Shown here piece after piece: positions 8,587 to 17,760 of a stretch of DNA of 64,000 bases (its first letter is position 1; each line of letters opens with the position of its first letter). Made by a program: the position numbers and the translations under genes. Source of the DNA: Flavobacterium sp. 1355 (GTDB taxonomy: Bacteria > Bacteroidota > Bacteroidia > Flavobacteriales > Flavobacteriaceae); the NCBI RefSeq assembly GCF_017833415.1, contig NZ_JAFICC010000007.1:186001-250000 (forward strand), in the 5' to 3' direction. Below the pieces are notes generated by a model. The model was not told the origin of the DNA, searched no databases, and was given only the letters and a program-made list of their open reading frames with translations.

Positions 8587-11500
8587 CTAATTAGTTTTAT
8601 AATGATATTGGTTTTGGGAAAGTATTTTTCCGTTTGAATCTTTTACAACCTCCAAACGATTAAAAGTATCATATTGATAGTATGTTGTCAAACCTTTAGA
8701 GTCAGTTACAGAACTAATACCAACTAATGGTTTATAGGTATAAGTAGTTACCATTGCTTTTGGCAAAGCAGCCCTTAGGTTATTTAATAATAAAATCAAA
8801 TTTGCCTCTGTCCCTGAGTCTGATTCTGCTTGCAAATTGGCAACATAAGAAGATACGTCAGTGTATAATGCATTTTCTATTTTTGCAATAGGTTTTGTTT
8901 TATTGTAGCCCCATATTATAGCAACAGGAGAACCGCTCTCTTGTTTATATTCCAGAATATTACCATTACCGTTATCAAATAGTGAAAAAACAATTTTTCT
9001 ATCATCAGCAGTTGTTACATCTATGTCTCCGGCACCTCTGATTTCATGAATCTCTTTTGGCAACAATAGGTTTCCTGTAGCGTTGCTTTCTTCATATTTT
9101 GTAATATTTTCTGAGGTCTGTACCGTGTTAATCAATGTTTCTGTTTTAACAGGTGTGTCAATTCTGTTTTGATTAACTAGCTTTTGCATATTTACCGCTT
9201 GTTTTGAGGTTAACAAGTCTGCAGGATAATAATATCTGGATTCTAAATTTTCTCCAACAGAAGAATTCGATGTTTGAGAAGTTAATTGAAGATGATTAAG
9301 ACCATTATAACTATAATTTGTAATTGTTGTTATGGGATTTTTTCCGTTTATATCATATAAGTTTGTTGTTGTATTCGCCAGATATATAAAGTAAGAAATA
9401 TATTTATATGGCATAACATCCAGATGCTCTATGGTAGGAATTCCAACATATTGGCCAATAGAAGCATGATTAGTAATACATGGATGCTCAATATTTACAG
9501 TTTTATTAATCGCCCCTGGTACTATACAATTGTTACTGGCATCTTTCTGATGAAAATGAATAGCAGTACAATATTTAACAGGATACACCTCAGCTAAATT
9601 ACTGGCATTACACAAGCATTGATCTTGCCTGCTTGTGGTAAAAATTCCTGGGGCAGGATTATAAATTGCATAATTAATTACTGTCGGTGTATTTAAGTCT
9701 TTGACGTAATTATTTATAACTTCTTTTCTTAAAACCAAACTATTATTGCTTTTTTCGAATGTTCTGGTTTTTAATAATTTTCCATTATTCCATCCTAAAT
9801 TTGTCCATGGCACATTTCTAAACTCACGATCTCCCCTATATATATGTTCCCTGTAATCTTTATTTATAATAAATTCATTTTCTTCACAACCATTTGAGTC
9901 ACTGGTTCCTTCTGTTACGGTAACAAATTGATAAAAAATATTAGATCCCATTTCGAACATAGAAGATACACTACTTGAGTTTAAAACAAGGTCTGTGACA
10001 GTACAACTCAGATCATTGACTCCGGAATAACTTACATGGTCGCTAAAGTTTACATAATATGGTTCTTGCAGGAAATCTCCTGAAGATTTTGATTCGTTAT
10101 ATTTAGAATAACTATAGTTTTTTGTAACAGGATTAGTTTTGTATAGAGAAAAATCCTGGGTTTGTTTTACTCTTAATCCCCCAATCTGAATATTAGCAGG
10201 CACAATTGTAATCGTACCAGGGCGGTAGCTATAGGTTAAGTTTGCTGAAGTACAATTAGCCCCTACTATACTTAAAGTTACTTTGTATTGCTGGCCAGCT
10301 TGTGCGTTAAAATAGCTGTTCTTTGTCTCTGAGGTCATATTCTCTCGCAGAGATATAGATGTGGCACTGGTTACGGTTCCGTTATTTGATGTTAAGTAAA
10401 GATTTTCAGATTTTTGTGCAGTAACATTATAAACACTGTATGAGGCAACCCTTTTCCCTGTATCATCTAGTGGATCGAGACAATAAAAACTAATCCCTCC
10501 AATAAAGCTGATTTTTTGACTGCTTGAAACTGTAAATATTTTGGTTGCGCTATTATTAAATGTTTCTTTATCTGTTGTTGGATTTAGATATTCATGAACT
10601 GGCGGTGCATACTGTCTTGTTTCTCCATAATAAGTATTAGGTTCATAGGTTAACTCTGTATATCCTTTGGTAGGATAGGTAATTTTGTTTAAAAGACCTA
10701 TTTGCGAATAACCTTGTTTAACTTCCCGATCTGCTGCCTGATAGTCAAAAGTTTCAAAGCCATAATCATTTATTCTTGGTATTAGCATCGAATTGTTAGC
10801 CCCATTAAAATAGCCCCAATGATCCTGACTCTTTGATAAACGAACAGGAAAGGTATTGGGACTAATATAACTGAAAGCATACTTATTCGTTTCTTCCAGA
10901 AAATGAAAACCATTTAAAAAAATTCTTTTATTGTTTGTTACCAAATAATCAAAGTCAATTTTTTCAATTATGTTTGAGGCCTTGCCTTTAACTGTGATTG
11001 TTTTGATAACAGTTGCTGGCTCATTAGTTGAAATTTTATCTTCATAATCAAATAATACACTGCCAAAATCAGCTTTATTACTAGTTATTGACGCAAGGCT
11101 CTTACCTATTATCCTAATAGTATGAGAAAAAATCCCGCTAAAAGTAATTCCTTTTATATAACCTTGTCCTGACGCACAATTTTGCATCAATGGATATGAC
11201 TTTGATGCCTGCTGACTTTCCCCCTGAACGTATTCTTTAGTACTATTGACATACCCAAAATAAACTTCGTCACCTTTAGGATGAACAATTTTATTCAGAT
11301 ACCAAGCTGTAAATTTTATTGAAGGTATTGAATGCCCTCCACCTTGAGTTCTTAACATAGTTTGTTCTTTTTCCTGAAAAAAATATTTAACTCCGTCTGG
11401 TGCTGTTACAAGAAAAGAGTAAATTTCATCACCTGGATTATTAATTACTTCAATTCGAATATCGTTCCTCTCTAAAAAAACAACTTTATTATTATCATCA

Positions 11501-12033
11501 AAATAAAATTTTCCGGAGTAGTTCATAAAGTTGAACATAAACAAATCTCTCTCTCTTTCTTTACCATAATCTTCTCCATAAAAATTAAAGTATAATCTAT
11601 TCATGACATCTGATGATGTAGAAGTGATATCAAAATGTTTTAATGGATAATCTTCATAATAGTCATCTTCCTGATTACGAATTATCCTTGTAATAACACC
11701 GCCTCCTATAAGATTCCATCCCAACCCTGTTACGCTATTTACATCGTCAACTTTAATTCCCCCGGAAGAATAATTAATAGAAAAAGGAACATTGATGTTA
11801 TTTGTTTTATAAGTGAATAATGGCAATTGAATATTTGGTGTTCCCGTAAATAAACCTACCGGTGTATTGCCATACATAGCAAATTTAAATGCCTGTGGAG
11901 AAGGAGGAGTAATATTTGGCAAAAATTTACCCGGATCATTGTCTACATCCTGTGCAGTAACTTTTGTCAAGACAAGAATAAATAATAAACAATATAAAAT
12001 TTTAATAGTGTTTTTAAAAGTAGTTTTAAACAT
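8587..12033 (-). CDS. RHS-associated shell protein with C-terminal YD repeat
   Basis: 1148 residues with a signal peptide (ending TKVTAQ). The N-terminal part has PPSPQAFKFAMYGNTPVGLFTG, then LPLFTY, INYSSGGIKVDD and VTGLGWNLIGGG, a pattern typical of large Bacteroidetes proteins encoded next to RHS/YD toxins and reminiscent of TcB/SpvB-like shell starts. The C-terminus carries a YD-type unit (TDSKGLTTYYQYDTFNRLEVVKDSNGKIL). It directly precedes the RHS toxin with a 6-nt gap, so the two are almost certainly cotranscribed and may form a two-part shell around the tip. Export by the Sec pathway is implied; the later route is unknown, though T9SS genes are nearby. Confidence 0.8.
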   Translation of the reverse strand: MFKTTFKNTIKILYCLLFILVLTKVTAQDVDNDPGKFLPNITPPSPQAFKFAMYGNTPVGLFTGTPNIQLPLFTYKTNNINVPFSINYSSGGIKVDDVNSVTGLGWNLIGGGVITRIIRNQEDDYYEDYPLKHFDITSTSSDVMNRLYFNFYGEDYGKERERDLFMFNFMNYSGKFYFDDNNKVVFLERNDIRIEVINNPGDEIYSFLVTAPDGVKYFFQEKEQTMLRTQGGGHSIPSIKFTAWYLNKIVHPKGDEVYFGYVNSTKEYVQGESQQASKSYPLMQNCASGQGYIKGITFSGIFSHTIRIIGKSLASITSNKADFGSVLFDYEDKISTNEPATVIKTITVKGKASNIIEKIDFDYLVTNNKRIFLNGFHFLEETNKYAFSYISPNTFPVRLSKSQDHWGYFNGANNSMLIPRINDYGFETFDYQAADREVKQGYSQIGLLNKITYPTKGYTELTYEPNTYYGETRQYAPPVHEYLNPTTDKETFNNSATKIFTVSSSQKISFIGGISFYCLDPLDDTGKRVASYSVYNVTAQKSENLYLTSNNGTVTSATSISLRENMTSETKNSYFNAQAGQQYKVTLSIVGANCTSANLTYSYRPGTITIVPANIQIGGLRVKQTQDFSLYKTNPVTKNYSYSKYNESKSSGDFLQEPYYVNFSDHVSYSGVNDLSCTVTDLVLNSSSVSSMFEMGSNIFYQFVTVTEGTSDSNGCEENEFIINKDYREHIYRGDREFRNVPWTNLGWNNGKLLKTRTFEKSNNSLVLRKEVINNYVKDLNTPTVINYAIYNPAPGIFTTSRQDQCLCNASNLAEVYPVKYCTAIHFHQKDASNNCIVPGAINKTVNIEHPCITNHASIGQYVGIPTIEHLDVMPYKYISYFIYLANTTTNLYDINGKNPITTITNYSYNGLNHLQLTSQTSNSSVGENLESRYYYPADLLTSKQAVNMQKLVNQNRIDTPVKTETLINTVQTSENITKYEESNATGNLLLPKEIHEIRGAGDIDVTTADDRKIVFSLFDNGNGNILEYKQESGSPVAIIWGYNKTKPIAKIENALYTDVSSYVANLQAESDSGTEANLILLLNNLRAALPKAMVTTYTYKPLVGISSVTDSKGLTTYYQYDTFNRLEVVKDSNGKILSQNQYHYKTN

Positions 12034-12471
12034 AAAATAGATTCGTTTATGGTTTGGTGAATAGTACTATTGGTTTAATAAAACAGTTTCCTTCTCAATA
12101 AAAAAATTGAGAAATTTTATAACATGAAAAGAAGTACTGCTGTGATTAATTGAAAACTATAAAGTAAGAATAAATATGATGGAGATTAGGAATGTATTGA
12201 GAATGCTTAATTTTTGGAAGAAAGCAGATAAAATTTAAATTGCTTTTAATCAGAGTATAATTTCCTCATATGTATTTTAAATAAGTAATTGTTTTTGGCA
12301 TGCAATGATAGTAAATATTTAGATTTTTTTAATAATATTAACATAATATTTCTTGTTTATATGTTAATTTTCTTATCACATGAATCATTGCATATTAATT
12401 AATGCTGTAGGTATAAAAAAAGCTCCAGATTTCTCTGAAGCTTTTTATCATATTCCAATACACTTTATTTA
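12034..12471. other. Upstream region of the RHS operon
   Basis: About 440 bp of AT-rich DNA without a credible gene. It contains an inverted repeat TTCTCAAT-(6)-ATTGAGAA at 12092-12113, about 60 nt upstream of the shell-protein start, which could be an operator or leader hairpin, and the terminator of the gene at 12472. I found no clear TAnnTTTG promoter here. Confidence 0.4.
12415..12446 (-). terminator. Rho-independent terminator
   Basis: AAGCTTCAGA-GAAA-TCTGGAGCTT on the minus strand is followed by a T-run. It lies about 25 nt beyond the stop of the gene at 12472-12777. Confidence 0.8.
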
Positions 12472-12777
12472 CTAAGCCATAAACAAAGCATACTTATTAT
12501 AATTATATAACACCTGATCATAAGGCACTAACTTAGTCGCTACTTTTTCTGAAGAAGCATCGAAAGTAATACCATTATGTTTTCTAAATAAATAGATTTC
12601 CTTAAGACAATTAGAAAGACTCTGATGAATGGATGTAGTAAAAGTTGGGAGCTGTTTATCTCCAACTAATAAATCGATTTGATAATTAGAACTGCTTTTA
12701 GAAAGATTATTTCCGATAATTCTTATCGTAAATGTTGTAGACTTTCCGTACTGTTGTCCTTTATATTGTACTACCAT
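12472..12777 (-). CDS. Small hypothetical protein
   Basis: 101 residues, no signal peptide or membrane segment, starting MVVQYKGQQYGKSTTFTIRI. The alternating hydrophobic pattern suggests a beta-rich N-terminal half. It is a single-gene unit with its own terminator, between the RHS operon and the LRR gene. I do not recognise the family. It could be a lineage-specific cytoplasmic protein; context gives no function. Confidence 0.65.
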   Translation of the reverse strand: MVVQYKGQQYGKSTTFTIRIIGNNLSKSSSNYQIDLLVGDKQLPTFTTSIHQSLSNCLKEIYLFRKHNGITFDASSEKVATKLVPYDQVLYNYNKYALFMA

Positions 12778-12910
12778 AATTTTATGATTAAAAGGTTATA
12801 TTAAAATTTGTCTTAGAACTTGAATGAACTAAAGTTATGAAAAAAAGTAATAATTTAAATTTCGCCTTCAAAATTAATACTATTTTTTCTTCTTCAGATT
12901 TCAGGACATA

Positions 12911-12938
12911 AAAAAAACCGTAATAAATTACGGTTTTC
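12911..12938 (-). terminator. Terminator of the LRR gene
   Basis: AAACCGTAAT...ATTACGGTTT with a T-run on the minus strand, about 65 nt after the stop of the gene at 13002. Confidence 0.75.
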
Positions 12939-13001
12939 AACAATTAACTAAATATATTTAATCAACTTGTTAACGAGAGTAAAATTCATTCATAAGCACG
13001 A

Positions 13002-13859
13002 TTAATTTTGGGTTACAATTGTAGTTTCTTTTTCAGTATTAATTTCTAATAAAACAGGATTTTCATTTTCATCAAACATAATCATATTCAAGGAATCCAG
13101 CAACACGAGGTTTTTAGAAACTGTTCCTTTAAATTTATTATAAGAAAGGTTCATTTCTGATAAATTATGTAATTTTTCAAGCTCTCCCGGAATTTCTCCG
13201 TCAAAACTATTATCAAACAAACTCAGGTTCTCCAAAGCAGCAAAATTGATAACCTCCCTGCTCAGGTTTCCGGTCATTTTATTGTTATTCAGAAGCAAAA
13301 CTTTTAGTGTCTGAATTTTATATAATGAGCCCGGTAATTGACCTTCAATTTCATTATTAAACAGCGAGAGAATTTCTAATTTTTGTAGTTTACCAATTTC
13401 TAGTGGCAGCTCTCCCGAAATTTTGTTTATAAAAAGGGCTAAATTTTTCAGCTTTTTTAGTTCACAAATAGAAGCCGGTAATGTTCCTGACAATTCATTT
13501 GAGGAAACATCCAAAGCTTCAAGCTCTTTGAGATTGTGGATCGCAACAGGAATTTGTCCTTTCAGATAATTATCATGCAAATCTATAGTGATAAGATTTA
13601 CCAGATCAAAAAATTCTGCGGGCAATTGTCCCTTCAAATTATTGTTGGATAAATGTAATCCAACTACTTTTCCGTCTTTAGCCTGTACTCCATACCATGA
13701 TGATACTGACGATGATAAGTTCCACTTTATTTTCCATTGCGCTCCATTAGTAGCATGGTACAATTTAATAAGGGCATCCTTTTCTTTGTCTGAAACAGTA
13801 TCTGCAAAAATATTAAGAGAAAAAACAAGTGCTAAAAAAAGAGTGATTAAACTTTTCAT
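13002..13859 (-). CDS. Secreted leucine-rich-repeat protein
   Basis: 285 residues. A signal peptide (ending LNIFA) is followed by a cap of the kind that precedes plant-like LRRs (DALIKLYHATNGAQW), then about eight repeats of roughly 23-24 residues following LxxLxxLxLxxNxLxGxLP (for example LEALDVSSNELSGTLP). Such LRRs are protein-interaction scaffolds. There is no membrane anchor and no visible T9SS C-terminal domain, so a periplasmic or secreted location is inferred. It is divergent from the DUF1761 gene at 14039 and has its own terminator. Partner unknown. Confidence 0.85.
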   Translation of the reverse strand: MKSLITLFLALVFSLNIFADTVSDKEKDALIKLYHATNGAQWKIKWNLSSSVSSWYGVQAKDGKVVGLHLSNNNLKGQLPAEFFDLVNLITIDLHDNYLKGQIPVAIHNLKELEALDVSSNELSGTLPASICELKKLKNLALFINKISGELPLEIGKLQKLEILSLFNNEIEGQLPGSLYKIQTLKVLLLNNNKMTGNLSREVINFAALENLSLFDNSFDGEIPGELEKLHNLSEMNLSYNKFKGTVSKNLVLLDSLNMIMFDENENPVLLEINTEKETTIVTQN

Positions 13860-14038
13860 AACAGATTTGGGGTTTTGCTTTCAGGATAAAATTATGCATT
13901 TTACACACACAAAGCCTTAAATGTAGACAAAGTGTTAATAAGTAATTTTTTAACATTCCTTTTACTACTTTACAAAAAATGGCGCAATGATGATCTTTTT
14001 TAGTAAATTTGATCAACTAACAATTAAACCTTTATATT

Positions 14039-14527
14039 ATGGAAATTAATTTTATTGCACTACTGCTTGCTGCTCTTGTAACTCTTGCCGTAGGATTTGT
14101 TTGGTATAATCCAAAAGTTTTCGGAACCATTTGGATGAGAGAAAATAATCTCACACAAGAACAACTTCGAACCGGAAACATGTTGAAGATATTCGGATTG
14201 ACGTATATCTTTTCCTTAATGATTACAATGACACTTATGTCGCTCACAATTCATCAGTCGGGAGCTGTCGGAATGGTTGGCGGGCCACCATTATTAGATG
14301 CAGCAAAACCTTCATTTGCTGCTTTTATGGCAGATTACGGAACAGCATACCGTACCTTTAAACATGGTGCTTTACATGGTTTTATGGCAGGTCTGTTTTT
14401 TGCTTTTCCTGTTATTGGAATTAATGGATTATTTGAAAGAAAATCATGGAAATATATTTTTGTACATGCAGGGTTCTGGATAGTTACTCTAACCTTAATG
14501 GGCGGAATAGTTTGCGGTTTCGCTTAA
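14039..14527 (+). CDS. DUF1761 family membrane protein
   Basis: 162 residues with about four transmembrane helices. The N-terminal signature is VGFVWYNPKVFGTIWMREN, and TFKHGALHGFMAG precedes the third helix, as in DUF1761 proteins. Function of the family is unknown. A TAAATTTG element at 14004-14011 fits a Bacteroidetes -7 box 28 nt before the start, and a strong terminator follows, so it is monocistronic. Confidence 0.88.
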   Translation: MEINFIALLLAALVTLAVGFVWYNPKVFGTIWMRENNLTQEQLRTGNMLKIFGLTYIFSLMITMTLMSLTIHQSGAVGMVGGPPLLDAAKPSFAAFMADYGTAYRTFKHGALHGFMAGLFFAFPVIGINGLFERKSWKYIFVHAGFWIVTLTLMGGIVCGFA

Positions 14528-14540
14528 TCATAAATTATAA

Positions 14541-14575
14541 AACCCGTTTGAAAATCTAAATCAAACGGGTTTTTC
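14541..14575 (+). terminator. Terminator after DUF1761 gene
   Basis: AACCCGTTTGA...TCAAACGGGTT followed by TTTTC, about 14 nt after the stop codon. Confidence 0.85.
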
Positions 14576-14644
14576 TTAATAATAACTTAAAGCGAATTGG
14601 TTATTATAAATATTATCTAATTTTGAAAAAATTAGCTTTCACTA

Positions 14645-15790
14645 TTGAATACAACTTATTCTTTTCAAATATATAATAGCGCGTCTTTACTACCAACAGA
14701 ATGGAACTCGCTAAGTACTCAAAATATTTTTTTGACCCGGGAATACCTTGAAGTGCTGGAAAAATCTTCCCCAGTAAACATGGCTTGCCATTTTATTGGA
14801 ATTTTTAAATATGAAAAGCTTGTTGGTATTGCTTTGACACAATTTATTTTTGCCGAAAAGCTGGAGTCTTTTGGCGAACGCGACCAATGTTTAAAGACAT
14901 CTGTGCGTAATTTTGCTTTCAAAAATTTTGCCTCGCATGTTTTGTTTGTAGGTAATAATATGCTTACTGGCCAAAATGCATTTTCATTTTCAAACGAAGT
15001 GAATGAAGCAAAAGTGATCAAAACACTTCATAAAGCGATCAATGAGTTAAAAAAAGATTTTAAAGCAAAAGGGCGCAAAGTTCACATTACCAGCATTAAA
15101 GATTTTACCGAAAAGGAAATTGAGCCCTTAAAAACAGAATTCAAAAACAACTTTACATTTTCGACACAGCCTAATATGGTTTTCAACATCAATTCTGACT
15201 GGAAAACAGAACAGGATTATATTGAAGCTCTTTCTAAAAAATATCGCGACCAATACAAACGTGCACGCAAAAAAAGTGAAGGGATTGAAAAACAGAAAAT
15301 GTCTTTAGAGGATATCACTAAACATGAGGATGTTATATATGATTTATACTTTCATGTGGCAAAAAATGCTCCTTTCAATACTTTTTTTCTGGCCAAAAAT
15401 CACTTTCGTGTTTTTAAGGAAATCATGAAAGAAGATTTTCTTTTCTATGGTTATTTTTTGGATGAAAAATTAATTGGATTCAACACTTTAATAAAAAACG
15501 GATCTGTAATGGATACCTATTTTCTGGGATATGATGAAAGCATCCAACGTGATAAAATGTTATATCTGAACATGCTTTATGACATGATTGCCTATTCTAT
15601 CAATCAGGGCTTTAAAGAAATTATTTTTGCTAGAACTGCTCTCGAAATAAAAAGCTCAGTTGGCGCAAAACCAGTAAAAATGTATGGCCTCATCACCCAC
15701 AGTAATGCATTAATTAACAAAAACATAGGCAGACTATTTGATTATCTGGAGCCAAAAACGGACTGGAAAGAACGAAACCCTTTTAAATAA
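14645..15790 (+). CDS. GNAT-like acyltransferase of the peptidogalycan/FemAB type
   Basis: 381 residues beginning at a TTG codon; the next in-frame Met is about 45 residues later and would remove conserved sequence, so TTG is preferred. The protein resembles the tandem-GNAT proteins annotated as GNAT or peptidogalycan biosynthesis proteins in Flavobacteria: a C-terminal domain with FLFYGYFLDEKLIGFNTLI and a preceding SKKYRDQYKRARKK segment. No signal peptide. It likely transfers an acyl or aminoacyl group in the cytoplasm, substrate unknown. It is convergent with the lipid kinase, whose stop is 12 nt away. Confidence 0.7.
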   Translation: MNTTYSFQIYNSASLLPTEWNSLSTQNIFLTREYLEVLEKSSPVNMACHFIGIFKYEKLVGIALTQFIFAEKLESFGERDQCLKTSVRNFAFKNFASHVLFVGNNMLTGQNAFSFSNEVNEAKVIKTLHKAINELKKDFKAKGRKVHITSIKDFTEKEIEPLKTEFKNNFTFSTQPNMVFNINSDWKTEQDYIEALSKKYRDQYKRARKKSEGIEKQKMSLEDITKHEDVIYDLYFHVAKNAPFNTFFLAKNHFRVFKEIMKEDFLFYGYFLDEKLIGFNTLIKNGSVMDTYFLGYDESIQRDKMLYLNMLYDMIAYSINQGFKEIIFARTALEIKSSVGAKPVKMYGLITHSNALINKNIGRLFDYLEPKTDWKERNPFK

Positions 15791-15802
15791 TATCCTGCTC
15801 AC

Positions 15803-16672
15803 TTAAGGAATTGCTAATTTCATTTGCTTGTGCAAAATATGAATTTCAAGAGATGTCTGAGCGCCACAGTACTCTCCATCAATCTGAAAATTAACCGGAT
15901 AATCTGTTGTAATGGTAGCCTTATCGGTTGAGATAATTACAATATCATCAGAATCAATTGGCATATTGCCCGTTATAATTTTTCCCAGTAATAATAAATC
16001 AAGACTTTTTAAAATAATTAATTCAAATTTTCCGTCATTTACAACACCATTCGGATTAATGGTAACACCTGTTCCATATTTCTGAGAATTGGCTATTACA
16101 ATCATTCGTGCAGGATGTATACTTGTTTCTTTGTTTGTTGTAATTGTTGCTACAAAAGGCTCGTTGTATTCTGTAAGAGTTGTATATGCCTGCAACGCAT
16201 AACCCCAAAAGCCCCTCAAATTGCTCTCCTCATAATTCTTAACCAAATCAGCATTAAGTCCTATATCACTTAAGTGAATACTTTTTTTACCATTAATACA
16301 AATCATATCCATTTCGATGTAATGATTCAAAAAGGCAATTTTAAGGTTTTCTTCGATCGTATTTGGTAAATTTAAATCGACAGATAAACCATTGGCAGAA
16401 CCGGCAGGCAGAATACCAATTATTACATCGTGCTCCTCCATGGCTTCTGCAACCATTTTTATAGTTCCGTCTCCCCCCGCAACAACAATTCTCTGCGGTT
16501 TGTGTTCTTCATATAATAAGCGCAGGGTTTTAATATCCTGCTTTCCTGTGGTCTCATAAACCTTTAAATTAAAATTATTGGTGATCGAAAACTCGTATAC
16601 TGCGTCTATTAAGTCTGATTTGTCTAAATCTCCAGAAATTGGATTTACAACAAAAATGATGTTATTTTTCAA
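15803..16672 (-). CDS. YegS/DagK-type lipid kinase
   Basis: 289 residues, close to the family length. The N-terminal catalytic domain has the phosphate loop VVNPISG (residues 8-14) and the nucleotide motif GGDGT (66-70), followed by GILPAGSANG. Such enzymes phosphorylate diacylglycerol or related lipids with ATP at the inner membrane. The gene is divergent from the App1-type phosphatase at 16732, with only 59 bp between the starts, so both may share a control region. Product and phosphatase may act in opposite directions on the same lipid; this is inference. Confidence 0.88.
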   Translation of the reverse strand: MKNNIIFVVNPISGDLDKSDLIDAVYEFSITNNFNLKVYETTGKQDIKTLRLLYEEHKPQRIVVAGGDGTIKMVAEAMEEHDVIIGILPAGSANGLSVDLNLPNTIEENLKIAFLNHYIEMDMICINGKKSIHLSDIGLNADLVKNYEESNLRGFWGYALQAYTTLTEYNEPFVATITTNKETSIHPARMIVIANSQKYGTGVTINPNGVVNDGKFELIILKSLDLLLLGKIITGNMPIDSDDIVIISTDKATITTDYPVNFQIDGEYCGAQTSLEIHILHKQMKLAIP

Positions 16673-16731
16673 AATTTAATTTTTAAAACCGATTAAAATA
16701 ATTAATTTACATATATAAAAGTACACAATTA

Positions 16732-17694
16732 ATGAAACCAATTCTACAATTATATCGGGGTTATGCTAATGAACAGGAATTAATCGTGATGGGTCATGTC
16801 TTTAAAAGGTTGTATGATTATGATTATCAGAAGAGAAACTTTAAAAATGCAACCTCAATAATCAATCAGTTTAGAATAAAAACTATCAAAAATTATGATG
16901 TTTACCTAAAATTTGGTAATCACGAAATTCATTCTAAAACGTTAGACGACGGTTATTTTAAATTTTGTATTCCGATTGAAAAAGAATTTGATTTTGGATG
17001 GATGGAATACGAAGTAAGCATAAAACACAAATCAGAAACAATAACCGCCAAAGGAAGTTTTATAAGGCCACACGAGGGGAACCTGGGGATAATATCAGAT
17101 ATCGATGATACTTTCCTTATTTCACATACCCGAAATATATTTAGAAAAATATACATCCTTCTGTTTAAAAATGTGAATGACCGCAAAGTTTTTGAGGGGG
17201 TTGTACCTCATTATCAAGCATTAAGTTCAGCAGGAAGAAATAATAAAGACGAACAAAATGCTTTTTTTTATGTGTCAAGCAGCGAATGGAATCTCTACAA
17301 TTTTATTGTAAAATTTACTAAAATTCATCAGTTACCAAGAGCCGTAATTTTATTAAAGGACATTAAAAGAGGGGTTACGGATTTTTTTATAAGTGGCAGA
17401 GGAAATCACAATCACAAATTTGACAAAATAAAACATGTTTTAGAATTTTATCCAAATTTAAAATATGTCCTCTTGGGAGATGACTCGCAACACGATCCTT
17501 TTTTATACGAGCAAATCTGCAAAATATTTCCTGTAACAGTCAAGGCTGTATACATTAGACAAACCGGCAAACATCAAAAAGAAAAAACAAAAGCCGTTTT
17601 GAAAAATTTAGAAGATTTAGATGTTTCTGTCTGTTATTTTAAAGAAAGCAGCAAGGCAATTATGCACTCAAAATCTATTGGAATCATTAAGTAA
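16732..17694 (+). CDS. App1-family (DUF2183) phosphatidate phosphatase-like protein
   Basis: 320 residues. A beta-rich N-terminal half leads into the DxDxT catalytic motif DIDDT at residues 123-127 of a HAD-like phosphatase, then YVSSSEWN and the late motif LLGDDSQHDP. This matches App1, the yeast actin-patch phosphatidate phosphatase family, whose bacterial members have unproven substrates. No signal peptide. It is divergent from a diacylglycerol-kinase-like gene, which supports a phosphatidate substrate. Confidence 0.87.
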   Translation: MKPILQLYRGYANEQELIVMGHVFKRLYDYDYQKRNFKNATSIINQFRIKTIKNYDVYLKFGNHEIHSKTLDDGYFKFCIPIEKEFDFGWMEYEVSIKHKSETITAKGSFIRPHEGNLGIISDIDDTFLISHTRNIFRKIYILLFKNVNDRKVFEGVVPHYQALSSAGRNNKDEQNAFFYVSSSEWNLYNFIVKFTKIHQLPRAVILLKDIKRGVTDFFISGRGNHNHKFDKIKHVLEFYPNLKYVLLGDDSQHDPFLYEQICKIFPVTVKAVYIRQTGKHQKEKTKAVLKNLEDLDVSVCYFKESSKAIMHSKSIGIIK

Positions 17695-17714
17695 ATTATA
17701 AAAGCAAAATGTAT

Positions 17715-17752
17715 AAAAAAACGCAGATTCCAACTGTGATTGAAATCTGCGA
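17715..17752 (-). terminator. Terminator of the ABC-F gene
   Basis: CGCAGATT...AATCTGCG hairpin with an A-run at 17715-17720 that becomes a U-run on the minus strand; 9 nt after the stop at 17761. Confidence 0.7.
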
Positions 17753-17760
17753 TTAAATAA

